From Dicaeum eximium (Eukaryota > Chordata > Aves > Passeriformes > Dicaeidae), in assembly GCA_013396995.1 (NCBI GenBank), contig VWZP01002200.1, positions 248,001-312,000 of the forward strand: DNA of 64,000 nt, given 5' to 3'. The notes below the pieces were generated by a model. It was not told where the DNA came from, made no database searches, and saw nothing but the letters and a program-made list of their open reading frames with translations. Of this stretch, positions 38,001-49,987 are shown piece by piece (the first letter of the stretch is position 1; every line of letters begins with the position of its first letter). A program made the translations under genes and the position numbers.

Positions 38001-38784
38001 GCTTGGCAGCTGCAAGATGAATGGCTAGTTTACCATACTTAAGGGACCTATGAGCATAATGTTTATTTTTTGAGGTTTCAGCAGTGCCTGATGCTCATCA
38101 GCAGGAAAACCTCATTGTTAAAATGAGGACACTTTGAGGCTACTGGTTCTGACCTTTTGAGTTGGCATGAATAAAAGCCAGGTTAATGAAATGTGTTGCT
38201 CCTGTAGCAAGTTAGGGAAAAAAACAACTTGTCTGCTGCTGAGAAAGACAATAAATGCCACAGAGATTTATGCAGAGCTTTGGTGTAGCTCCATAGTCAT
38301 GTGAGCTATCTGTACATAAGATACCTGGGAAAAGAAGTCACTGCTTGGATCCAGGGAAGCACACAGCTCCTGGTGTCTCAAGGTGACAGATAACAATAGT
38401 CATAATGATTGTGACTTGCTTGACAAGATCCATTTAGCATTCTTGCCCCTATCGCTTGCCAGTTTCAAATCCACAATCCTGAAGTGCAATCAGGAAAACT
38501 ACATTTGACATGGCTTGTGGAAGAACAGCATAAATCCCTCAGCACCAAGCACTAACACGTGTGTTAGGCTGACCACTAAGCACCCATTCCCTGAGGAGCA
38601 CCCAGAAAAGTTGGCTGCTAATGAAAACCCTGGAGCTGGCACTGAACTGATCAGAAAGACTTTTGGGTCCCTGTTTTTGTTTTCTGGGATCATGCCAGTG
38701 CAACAAACACAAACTCTCACAAACAGTAATTTTTAAGCTCAAAATATTAATGCACAGTGGGTATGAAATTGGCTGGGGACATCA
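32036..38784. other. Non-coding sequence without identified gene
   Basis: No supported gene. From 32660 to 33010 the sequence is AT-rich, unique-looking and without long frames, resembling conserved non-coding sequence. 33240-33360 has A and T runs. Frames elsewhere are at most about 117 codons with unremarkable translations. No transposon beyond the CR1 to the left was recognised. Confidence 0.6.
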
Positions 38785-38857
38785 ATGTCAGCGCTTAACA
38801 AAGGCAACTATTTCTTGCTGAGAATGCCTGTTGTTGGCTGGATTACTGGCTCTGTGG

Positions 38858-39020
38858 TAGCGCTGAGGCGTTGGCCCTGCAGCTGTGCAAGCAGCTGGAT
38901 GTCTCAGGAAGGCAGCAGGAGGGCTGTGTCCCTGGGGCAGCGGGCGCTCTGCGGCGTAAGGTCGCAGCCTCGCGCCAATTGTGCGCAAACCGCGGCCAGC
39001 GAGCCATTTATCGCCGCTGT
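38858..39020. promoter_or_regulatory. CpG-dense GC-rich patch, promoter- or enhancer-like
   Basis: Thirteen CpG dinucleotides fall between 38941 and 39016, with two more near 38861-38869, in a window otherwise almost devoid of CpG. The core holds CGCGCCAATTGTGCGC followed by AAACCGCGG. That contains a CCAAT box, a TGCGCA NRF1-like half-site and a C/EBP-like TTGTGCGCAA. A donor-like GCGTAAG lies at 38954-38960. A strong acceptor-like TCTTCCCGTTGCTTGTAG ends near 39106, about 150 bases downstream. Known background: vertebrate CpG-dense patches often mark promoters of genes or lncRNAs. The patch is shorter than a classical CpG island and no first exon of a known gene is recognisable, so the call is tentative. 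Frames of 106 and 168 codons overlap it but show no known domain. Confidence 0.4.
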
Positions 39021-39529
39021 GCAAGCCTCAGCACAGCCTGCTGCTAGGGGGCCTGGGGGAGCTCATTGTGCTGCAACACCTCTGTGCTCTTCCCGTTGCT
39101 TGTAGGGATAAAATCCCTCTGGAGGAGCTCATGCTGGCAGGACAGCTGGGATGCAACACCGACTGTCTTCAGGGTGGCGTAGTTGGCGCCTGCTTTTGGT
39201 GCATAGCAAGAACTCCCAGTGCTTTAGGATTGGGTGGTTTCTGGGTGGGATCTGGAACTGAAGAGATCTTCCTTGTCAGGCTCTCCAGCCCAGGAACTAA
39301 AACTGGCTTTGTTGTTGATAGATGTACTGCTATATGGGATGGAAGTAAAATTATGGGGGAATTTCATACTTCTTTCCTTGTGCCTCCCCATGTCCTTCCC
39401 AAACACAGGGGACAGAAATGCTGTGGTGAGACCCATTTAAAAGCAAATCTGGTTGTTTTCTTTCTAGTCTCACTTTCCCTGGAGTAAAGTAAAATACATT
39501 TCTTTGGCTAATTCAGTCTAAAATAAGCC

Positions 39530-39580
39530 TCTAGTTCCAATAGTGTTGCCCTGGGGCACCACTCCTGGCCTCCAGCTGCT
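39530..39580 (-). repeat. Possible small CR1 LINE remnant
   Basis: The plus strand reads CCCTGGGGCACCACTCC then TGGCCTCCAGCTG. This matches the reverse complement of a conserved CR1 ORF2 segment ('...ccctgggggacaccactcgt.actggcctccagctggac'). Flanking CCAATAGTG is at the place of 'ccagtacagac'. Only about 50 bases align by eye, so this could be a scrap of a larger degraded copy. Confidence 0.4.
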
Positions 39581-40852
39581 GTCCAAAAAAAGTACAGCTC
39601 TTCCATAGCTCCCTTTTTTTCTCTGTTGGCCCCACAGGAAAGTTTTGGCTCCACTACAGCATCTTGCATGACACTGGGTGCTCAGGCTGTGGCACAGACT
39701 CTTTCCTTGTGTCTCTCTCCAGACTCAGCTGCTTGGAAGGATCGTGGAATGAATGAAAGCCTGTAGATAAAATTTTATAGTAGGTGACTTCAGGGCCATT
39801 GGTGAGACTGAAAAATCAAACTTTATAATATAAAGCAATCTTCCACCTGAACTCAGGATGGCTACTCTAGTTCTACAATATGTTATTTAAAGCCTGTTTT
39901 ATAATAGAATTTGGTATTGCAGTATGTTTAATTTATAATATATTAAAACCCATTTCATAATATATTTTAATCTCTGATGATGAATAGCTAGGACAGTTGC
40001 AGGTTCTGTAATATCACTATGGCAACATCCTTTAAAAAAAGAAGAGTAGGACAATTGAAATATACCAACGACTGGTCAAGGAATGAATAATGACACTTGT
40101 CAATTTGCATTTTTTCCTATAGTTTATTTTCTTCTTGGAAATAGAATCCATTCTGGTATTTTTGCTTGTGTTTTCAAGAAATCACTTGTGGCATTACTGA
40201 AATGTTGCATCTCCTTTAACCTTTGAGGGCTCAACTCTGAAAAGATTTGTTTTTCATCTCAGTGCTAAATGACTTAGCCCATCTATGAAGATGAGCAGAG
40301 CTCAGCAGCTATTGGTAGACTGGAAATATATCTTCCATTGGATTTCCAGTGTTTCTCAAAAATCAAAATGGTACTTTGAGTCCAACCTAACATGCTTAAT
40401 TTAGAAAAATGGGACTTGTCTTCTGTACTAAATGATTGGCTGTTTTTAAAAATCAGGGTGCTTGTTTTGATGGGTTACATTTTGACTAAACCTCTAAATA
40501 GCAATTATTCTTTTTCTGAACAGTACTCAGCAAAGCATATTCATCATTAATTTGCAATGAAAGACGAAATCTCAATTTGCCTGCCTTTCCAAGCATCAGT
40601 GGTGCCTCTCTAAAATGTCACTGCAGTGTCTCAAGTGATAGGGATCAAAAAGCCTGGAGAGCTGTGGACCACTATTTGCTTATCAGGTGACACAGTGCTC
40701 ATTCATGGAAGACTGATTTTTGTCATTTACCTTAAATCAGGCAGTCTCTTCATGAAGAGCAGACTTTTGAAGGTCTCAAATCTGAGGACCAAGCACCAGC
40801 AGTGCACCAGGTAGCCTTTCGAGATGTTTCTATTGCTGGGTATTATTCTTGG

Positions 40853-40874
40853 TCTCATACTTTCAAGTATGAGA
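40853..40874. repeat. Perfect 10-bp inverted repeat, 2-base spacer
   Basis: TCTCATACTT, then TC, then AAGTATGAGA, a perfect hairpin-forming palindrome. It is the second 10-base-arm palindrome with a near-zero loop in the window. No repeat family or RNA gene is recognised around it, and the stem is too short for a microRNA precursor. Confidence 0.8.
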
Positions 40875-42625
40875 AAAATACTTTTTGAGGATGAAACTTT
40901 ATGGTTATAGTGGTTTGCTTTCTGAGTGGCTCTTCTGTCAAATGCTCCAGGCATGAGTTCTCTGTCCATGGGGAACACGGTACTGGGAACTGAGCTATGT
41001 AGGATGTCCCGTGCCTTTTGTTTCCTGCTTGATTTTCTTAAATACCTCAGGCCTCAGCTATTTCAATAAATTAAAAAAATAACTCCACTCTCTCCATTAT
41101 TTGTCATTCTCAGCACAATTGGTTTCCTTCAGCCTCCAAACTCTTCTTTTTCAGGGCTACCCCTTGCTATCAGAGGTTTTAACACACCCTTGCCCTTCTC
41201 CACCTTTTACAGAACAGACTCTGTTTGACTGTTCTTTCTCCTCCATGAGCTAAAGTTTCTCTAGTGCTTTTCTGCACCCAGGCATGTTTTGACTGGTGGC
41301 AGGTCATGCAAACCAAAGGCAGGTATTTAGTAGCTGTAGTTATGTCAGCTGATATGAGGCTGAAGGTAAGAACACACCTAAAATGTCTGGGGACATCTGG
41401 GCATTCATTTTTTCCCCTGTTTATCCCAAAGCAGAACACAGATGTTGACCTTTACCTTACTAATTCACCTGCTTATTCAGGTTTTTGCTTGAGGGGTGAC
41501 AGCAAGTGAATTTCTGCCTATAGGGCAAATTCCAGGATGTATCCATTACTGTGCCATTGACATTTGCCAGCCGATTCTTATGTTTTCAAAGTAATTTTGT
41601 TCATGTGCCCAGGGAAATTAGCAGTGAACTGTTACCATGGTTTAAAAGGCGTTTCTGGAATAAAATTTCTTTTAACTCTTCCTATTTAAGTCATTGCTTG
41701 CATAAAGCTACTGATTAGAGAAGAGCTGGAATCCTCATGAGAAATAGGAATAGTGAACTTGATGAGTTTTTATTCTGACTTTTCTTTTTTTTGGTTCTGC
41801 AGTTACAGGAAGCCTTTTGCCATGGGCAGCTCATCCGTGACAGGGATCACAGTCTACAAATAATTCTAGGATTTAATTTTTCCAGTTTCACTGTGCTTAC
41901 AACATATCTTGTAAATGTGCAGCTCAAATCCTGTAACTAGATATCTAAACAGTGAGAAGACAGTAATTTTCCAGTGAAGGAAAATCTTCTATAATGGTGG
42001 GAGTGGTGGCATAAAGATCCAGCTTTACATTAGGTGCTCACACTGCAGCTCTTGTCTGTTATCTAGAAGAAAATACAATTTATACAAATCATGAGAGTGT
42101 ATGAAAATGGACACATTGAGTCTTTTAGCAAACAAGATTACAAAGCAGGAATCTTTCTGATTTGGATAACAGTGTTATGGCTGATTTGCTTCCTTCTTCT
42201 AACACATATTGCATTTGAGAATGAAAACCAGCTGAAAGCAGTATCACATAAACCTCTCCTCCTGTTCTTTATGGAAGATGAGTACTTTCTTATCCCAGAA
42301 CCACTGGGCCCATTCATAACTGAAACCTTTAAAGTTTATGAACTGTGAAATTAGGTGACTAATAGACAGGTGAATCATTAGGCTGGATGCATTCAGAGAC
42401 CTCCTTGTTCCTGTTTGTTCTATCTCCCTGTAGACAAACACATATACTTCAGCACAGAAGAAAAACAACATCAAAAACTCCTCATGACACTGAGGTCCTA
42501 CCTAATTGCAGGAGAATGGGATTTTCGCCAGGACACAGTGAATGCCTACTGTATCTGTCCATTTATTGTCTCAGGGTGTCATGCCTTGTGCCACACTGGG
42601 TCATCCACAGGCATGCAGGAGTTTT

Positions 42626-42705
42626 TACTGGGGTTTTTTGTGTGTTTTTTTAAGTTTTGGTGGATTTTTGTTGGTTTTTTGTGGGGTTGTTGGAATTTTT
42701 TTTGC
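42626..42705. repeat. GT-rich low-complexity tract
   Basis: About 80 bases on the plus strand without C, with T runs separated by G doublets to quadruplets (GGGGTTTTTTGTGTG, GGTGGATTTTTG, GTGGGGTTGTTGG). It resembles 22448-22557 in composition and strand asymmetry. The 163-codon forward frame crossing it is Phe/Trp/Gly-rich only because of this tract. Confidence 0.85.
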
Positions 42706-44122
42706 AATATGCAGGAGAAAACCTTTGTAGCCTCTATCTGCTGGAGATCTTTTTATTTCTTTGTTAACCAGTGTGTCCTGTGCAAAGAGGTCTCAACAAG
42801 TAGAGAGCCAGGAGCAGATTTGTTTCAGGTACTCCTGCCACAGCAATATTCTGATAATAAAATCCTCCCAGCTGTTTGGAAAAGCTTCAGCATTCTCTGT
42901 GAGTAAGAAATGTCTGACACAGTCCCAGGAACAAAACAATTCAAACTAACCCAATCAATAGCACTTCATTTGCTTACTGGAATGAAATCTCCACAAGTGA
43001 TTTTGGAGTGAAGAGGGGACTTTTACATTGCAGTTTTGCACATGTCCTGGCTTTTAGATTTTACATAGGATGTGATTCAGGAGCATTGAAGTGGTTCTCA
43101 TCTTTATCAGAACTCCCCTCCAAGTTAGTTTCACCAGTTATTTATTGTCACATGTGGAAGAGGAGTTGTAGCCAGGCTGTATATCTTAGTTAATTAGAAG
43201 GAACATCTGCTTAATATAATGCATTATGTAAATAGTATTTCCTTTGTATACCAGGCTGCATGAAATAATCTATTGGCTACTGACCCAGGTTCCTGCGTGC
43301 CTATCAGATAACCCACAAAAAGCATAAGATCTGACATCATGCATGTGTCCTCCAGGCAACATATAGAATAAATACTGTAAGCTTACACAGAAGCAGGTGA
43401 GTCCAAAAGAGCAGAAGGGGATCTAAACATTCCCAAAGTACAAAGTTAAGTGGTAACAGATGAATCCAGAAAGTGATTATAAACCCTGGAGCTGATTCAC
43501 AAACTTCTCAGGCTGCAGTCTCCAGAGTCTGGGGTCAAAACTGTCTGCGATAGGCTTTCTTTCATGTCCTTATAACAGGAATAATTTCAGTTCTTTGTAT
43601 ACTTAGGGAATATGGATTAAGGTACTGATGTTGTTGAGTGGTCTGAATGCTCAATAGCAGTGAAATCAAAATACTTGAACAGTGAAACCATTAATGAATT
43701 AGATAAATTTCTCTGGTTTCACACAGCCAGAGTAATCTTATCCGACCTGCCGTATTTTGTAGATCTTGTTTGCATAAGAAATATTTCAGTACTTGTTTTT
43801 TTTGTTTACAGAGCCTAAATTTCAGGCGGGACTTTGTAGGAGGAAGAGTTGGATCTACAGCCAATAGTCCAGGGGATTTTTGGCTGTTGACTTGCCTGTT
43901 TCTTGCTGGAAGTTATTGCCAGAGGTCTTGTGTTGTTGGGTAAATGTTGGGGGCAGGAGGGGTGTTGGTGCTTTCTGTTTTATGTTGGTACTCTGGGGCA
44001 TAGCTTGCAAGGTGAGAGGAGGATGCTCTGCAGTGCTCTGGCACTTCAGTACCTGACTCATGTTGGCCACCTTCATCATGTCCCTTCCCTGTCTTTTCCC
44101 TTTGCTTTGATTGCCAAAATGG

Positions 44123-44150
44123 AGATGTGCTAGAGCTAGATGTGCTAGAG
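44123..44150. repeat. 15-bp tandem duplication
   Basis: AGATGTGCTAGAG is repeated exactly at an offset of 15 bases (44123-44135 and 44138-44150). This is a minimal replication-slippage duplication. Confidence 0.85.
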
Positions 44151-47100
44151 ACAAGCCATGCTGACATTATGAGAGCTTTTGGAATGCATAAGAGAGGCCA
44201 AGACCACAGAGGAGTTTGTTTGCAAACCTCTCTGTCTAGGTGGCACATGTCATTATTTTCTGTGCTTATCCCACTTTACTCAACACACAGCTCAGAAGAG
44301 CAGCCAAGCCATTTTAGATGGCTTTGTTGCCTCAGATGTGGGAGCACAGGATGGCTGTAGGCTGGGCTGTGTTTGCTGTTCTGATGCTGGAAACAATCAT
44401 CTTTGCTCTCAGGACAAAACATTTCCAACTGCCTGACTTTGGGGTTCCACTTTAATCCTATGTGCTAATGTGCTGGTTTACCATATTAATGCAGATTAGC
44501 TGAAAATAGCTTGGCACATCAGGATTTTCTGCTCTTCTTATGCTTTATAATCTCTTTGCTTTGGATGGTGTTTATTACATACTGAAATAATGGATTTAGC
44601 GCTCTCACGACCTCTGTAACATGTTCTTGTTGTGATTCCACTCAGAACAGGTCTTGCTTAGCAAACCTTCCAGCCAGGAATCAGTCCAGCACAGTCACCC
44701 TGGGCACGCTGGCAGCCGTTTTGAGGAGTCTCTTGGGTTGAGTCCCACTGCAGATCTGCTGCAAACAAAATGGGCATTTGAGCTTATTAATTCTGGCTTA
44801 TTAATTTCTTTCATTGCAGCTGTAACCAAACAAGAGCCTTCTTCAGCCCTCAGCCTGGGCTCCTTCTCATCTGCCTTGTTTAGGATGCAGCATAAGATGT
44901 TTGGAGGCTCACTGGGCAAGGTTGATAGAGAGCCTTCTTGGCTGCCAAAGTATTTAAGACCACCTTAGAAGGGTTGTCAGGAAGGTTCTACAAGCACAGA
45001 ACATATGGGGAGGATGGCCTGTATTTATTTTGGTTGCTAACAGACTGCTTCTACTGCATCCATATATGGTCATATTGAGTTTTGTGTGTCCCAGTAATCT
45101 CTCTAATCTTCTGGCCAGATGTTTGGTGGTATTGGGAGGCCAGAGGTGTAAAAACTTCAGAGGTCTACACAGACTCTACTTGCTTAAATGCTATGTATTA
45201 ACAGATTTCTGGGGCCTTTCTTCTGGTCAGCACCTGCGCTCCTTCCAGCTCTTTGAGTCTGCTAATACTGTTGTTTGCTCCATCTTTGTTTTTCCTCCCT
45301 TGACTCCCTCCTTTCTGTGTCTTCCCAAGGATGCATTTCTCAAAGCCTCCATTATCTTTTATTCTTCTGCAGAAGGGATCTAAAGTTACATAGCCACAGC
45401 TGGCACTTTTGTTATTTTTGGCAGAGTTCTGCCTGCCAAAGAAGTTTTGGGTGGCAGAAGCTCTGTGGCAGTCTTTCTAGGCAGCTGGGGATGGCAAGCA
45501 TTGCTGCTGTGCCCTGTGTTGTGCCTGGCTGTGGTTTAGGCCCCTTTTCCCTGAAGAGCTGCTGCTTGTGCTGGCCTAACTCAGAGCAGTTCCCTCAGCT
45601 CTTTGCAAAAATTCCACTCTTTCAGAGTGGAGGCTGGACATGTGTCTTTAATACAGGGCAGAAGCAAAGAGGAGGGAGTTAGCCTGACTAAGGGCAATTA
45701 ATTTTGCTGCTGCCAGTGAGCCCATGTGCTCCCTTTCTAACTTTCTCTTCTTTGAAGGTGACTTTTACAAATAGATGGAGATTGTCAAAACCTGTAGCTT
45801 CAGGTACTATGCCATCTTTAATACTGAAGTGAAATGAGTCTCCACCATCTGTCATTGCAGGGAAAATGACAGCATTACCATTGCCTCTGTCTTCACAGAA
45901 TTAAAACATGACATCAGAGGCTGTCTACATCTTCTCTCTGGTTTTTGTGCAAGGATTTTTCCCTCCTCTTTCAGTTTGCTCCTGTTTGGAAGATAATGAG
46001 GGCTACTGTCTTCCATGTGCTTTTTATCAGGGAACAGTGCTCTTCAGCAGACTCATTAAAATAATGAATGGCTTCAGATGGTTAATTATCTCTGAAACTT
46101 TCTTGCTGTCCAGCAGCAGGGAAGCTTTCTTACATTGGGTACAGATAAGAGGTACAGTCTTAGAGTGACAGTCCTTCTATAATATCCTTTAAGATATTTG
46201 ACAGAAAAATAGTATGTTGATACCACCAAACCCAGATGAAATGATTTGTGTCATTTAGGTGTGTGGCATGACCACTTTCACAATTGGGAACAGATGGATT
46301 TTAGACTGGGAGGGCAGCAGTAATTCAGCTGGTGGATGGGAGTTGCAGTGGAGTTTGGGAGGCAAGTTCTAAAGATGGATGAGAGAATTAGAAAGGCATC
46401 TTTTCTGGAGACCATCAAGATAGAGGGGAAAAGAACTTGGGTTCACCAAGCCTTCTAGGCTGTCAAAGAAATGCATGTTCTGGTTAATCCATCTCTTTTG
46501 ATGACAGGTTGCATATGGAGAACTGATTGAAATGTGCTTCCTTCATCCAGATTCTCATCCCTTAAAAGCCAGCTTTGAACAGTATTCATAATAGCAGAGA
46601 GTTCTGCTTTTCACAAAAATTAAAAAAGCACAAGTCTGTGAAATACATCTGCTTTGCTTAAGGGAATTTACCTGGCCTTGTATGATCTAGGTGAGAATTC
46701 TAGATAAATTTGGTGGTCCTGACAGCATCTGGCCACTTGGGAGCTCAGGTCTCATTTAGACACAGATATTAGTGCTGCTGCACTTCTGGTTCTTTGGACT
46801 TCTCTGGGGTTAGTGCTGCTGTTGAGCAGTTGCAAAAACTCAGCTGTTTAGTTACCTTACTAAATGAGTACTCATTCAGTCAGGAACTATACAGTGGCTG
46901 GCACCCAGACATGTTGTGTGATATCCAGGATAATTAAAATCAGGACTTGCCTTCAAATAGCTGTTAGTAACAGAGAATCACATTCAGATGGCACAGCAGG
47001 GTGTGTGCTTTGAACCAGGTGCTTTGGGAAATCCTACGCAGAGTTTTGGGGTGTTTTTGGCCTTTTAGTTTACTTGAATGTTTCATTGGAAATGAGGTCC

Positions 47101-49973
47101 TCTGAACTTGTTTAGGGTGAGTCTGTGACATATGAGATGAAGTCCATTTTGCTATGGAAACAGAAGGAAAAAAAAAAGAACAAACCCCTGTAGCTCACAG
47201 CTCTTGAAATTAATTTTTTTTGGATGTGTACAGGTGCCTTATTTATACCTTAGTAGAGGTGAGCCCCAGTCTCTACCTGGCATCTGTATGTGCTGTTTTA
47301 ATTCAAACAACAACAGGTGCCTGTTTATAGGTTGCTTTATAAGTATCTGGAATTACTCACCTGGGTAACGTTAGAGATCAAAGCTGTAAGGAGGTGTAGA
47401 TATGACTGGGGACCTAACATTTGGTGGGTGCCTATGAACTGTAAGGAACATCTGCTCTGAGTGGGCAGCAATTGCTTTTCTATATTGAATATTGAAGTGG
47501 GTTAGCACAGCGTGGAATAGGTTTCTTTCTTCCTTTCATCTCCATGGTATTTTTTTCTTCATGTTGTGATTTTATAAAGATTGAATAGTCAGAATGAAAG
47601 AACAGCAGGCAAATGCATACAGAAACAATTTAGCTTTCTGTGGTGTCAGATGCTGTTATAAGAAATAAAGTTTTGCAGATTTCTACTTAAAATCATAACC
47701 AAAGAGCTCTGGCCTGGCAAGTGTGAGCAGCTGCATAAGGTCCTCTTTCAGAAATTTCATTCAGCTGTCCTCTCAGATAAATATGGCCCTCTTGACATGC
47801 TGATGTGGCTAGCATGAGAAATTCAGATTTTTTTTCAGAAATTAACCTCTAGCATTAATTTATTCTTAAGTACAATAAGTTTCTGGGCTTCATGGTTGCA
47901 AGGAATGCCTTTAAGATGTGGCCCAAGAATAAAGGATGTCTCTCAAAGCAAGTCCCCTCCTCTGACCCTTGGAGGACTCAGAGTTGGTGATTATACCTTA
48001 AACTTTATTCTAAAAATCTTAAAACTTTTTAAAACCACCTTTGGAGGCTCCGGGGCTAGGAAGGGGGAAGTGCAAGATCCAGTGCAGGATTGGGAAGAAA
48101 GAGTCAAATTTCACTTGACCCTTTACAGTTCTTCTGTTGATGGCCAGGGCCTGTGTGCAGGTCCATGGTGTCAATACACTGCATTTAGTTCCTATTCTGC
48201 ATGGTCCCAAGTGCAAACATAAGAAACCATTGTTTTTTCAAGACTCTGCTGACGGCTCTTGCCAGGAAGGGCTGGATTGACTTTTTACTGGCACCTTAGC
48301 ATTTTTGATCAATAGCTTCACAAATGGGAGGAAATTAATACTCTGCCAACTGAGCCGCCTTCTTTATTTTTTAATGCTTTATTTTAATCAATTTTTTTTC
48401 TTATTAAGAAAAAGAATAGTATAAATGATCAAGGATTAAAGCAACTTTCTCAGTCCAACAATGTGAATTTGTCACTTCAAACCCAGTTTCCTTTGAGCAA
48501 CACAAACACTGGATTAAAGCTTTACCCAAGACTTGTAATTAAAAGGCTAAATCCCATCTATAGCATTACAGCTGTAATGCAACTGGAAGAGGATTGCTCA
48601 TTACAGCCCACAGGGATTTCAATTATGGCTTTGGGGACTGATAGCCACCCATCTTGCCATGAATCCTCTTAGGGTAGATGCTAAACCAGAAAGCATTGTG
48701 TTACAGCTCCATTGTCAAGGTTTTATGCAGACACCACCTTGCACAGAAGATCTATGGATTCACATTTTTCCCCAGCCAGACAAATGCTCATGAGGATGCA
48801 CCTGCAATAAGCCCAAAAGACATCCCCATCTGCCACAGAGCCATTATTCCTGTTGGTAGATCAGGTTCAGCACATGCATTTAGAGGAGGAAAACCATACC
48901 AGGGCTCATGACAGCCTCTGGAGTGGGGTCAAATTACTCCTCATTTCCCAGAACAGGCCAGCAAGCAAAACTAATTGCCAATGGGATGTTGCCAGTGACT
49001 AGTGCCTCGGAGTCAAGGAAAAACTGCTTCCCTTCCATTTGTTTGCTTAAAGACCTTAGGAGTTCACTGGGTGTGATTTGTGAGGACAGATCTCCTGTGG
49101 TTTGCAGGTATATGTACCAAAGGCACATCTACCTCCAGATTATAATATTCATATTAAAATAATAGAAGCTTTAGGTATGTATTGTGCATGCCTGTATATT
49201 GATTAAAGTCCACCAGCAACCACTCTTGTATCACACAGGTTCCAGTTTTAGGCAAAATAGAAATGGGCCCTAGGAGCTGGGGACCACTAGCATGTTTACT
49301 GCCTGAAGTGACAAGGTATATTTGTATAAAAGGAAAAAAATAAAATCAGCGAAACAGAGAAAACCTGGCAAAAATGGCAAGCCCTTGGGGAATGTTTTCC
49401 ACCACTGCATCACTGTCCCTTTGAGAAAAGTTATTTTTACCTGTTCCCTTCTGAGTGGACTCAGGCTCCAACCCTTCCTACCTTGTCCTGCTGCAATAAT
49501 TACAGCTATTCTGCATCTGCCTTCCTGGGCTAATTATCAGTCAAAGCCAGGTGACATCCCCTCTAAGGGCAACAGGCAGGCTTTGACTGAACTGGATTTT
49601 TATTCACTAGACATGGAAATAACTAGTTGCACAAAACACAGGAGCATGTCATTCACTGATCCAAAGTAATTTTTGAAAAATTCAAATGTGTGTTTTGTGT
49701 GATGTCAATACCACACATCACTGCAGTGTGTGAGTACGGGTGTTCTTAAATGGATTTTTCTGGTTTAAGTCTGGTTTTGTTAACTGCATTGTTCAGAATT
49801 TTATGGTTTTTGTCTGTAGGTATTGGATTTTCAAGGCAGCTTGACTTCATTGATTATACTTGACCACATTTTCAAGGAATTTAAATTTTCTATTTTACAG
49901 CAAGAAAAAATTACCCTGTTGGAAAAGCTGATTTAGGTACAATAGAAATGGTCATTTGAGAAAATTTCAGCAG

Positions 49974-49987
49974 TTTTTTTTTTTTTT
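49974..49987. repeat. Poly-T run
   Basis: Fourteen T in a row, without an adjacent recognisable retroposon. Read on the minus strand it is a poly-A run, but no gene-derived sequence lies upstream of it on that strand. Confidence 0.9.

Larger units (their letters stand above)
39110..42625. other. Non-coding sequence without identified gene
   Basis: No gene is supported. Contents are a possible CR1 scrap at 39530-39580, an AT-rich block at 39880-39975 with ATAATATATT-like units, the palindrome at 40853-40874 and otherwise unique sequence. Confidence 0.6.

Noticed and set aside
42415..42906. 163-codon forward frame as a gene
   Set aside because: Its middle is the GT-rich simple-sequence tract, which produces the Phe/Trp/Gly run. 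Flanks show no domain.
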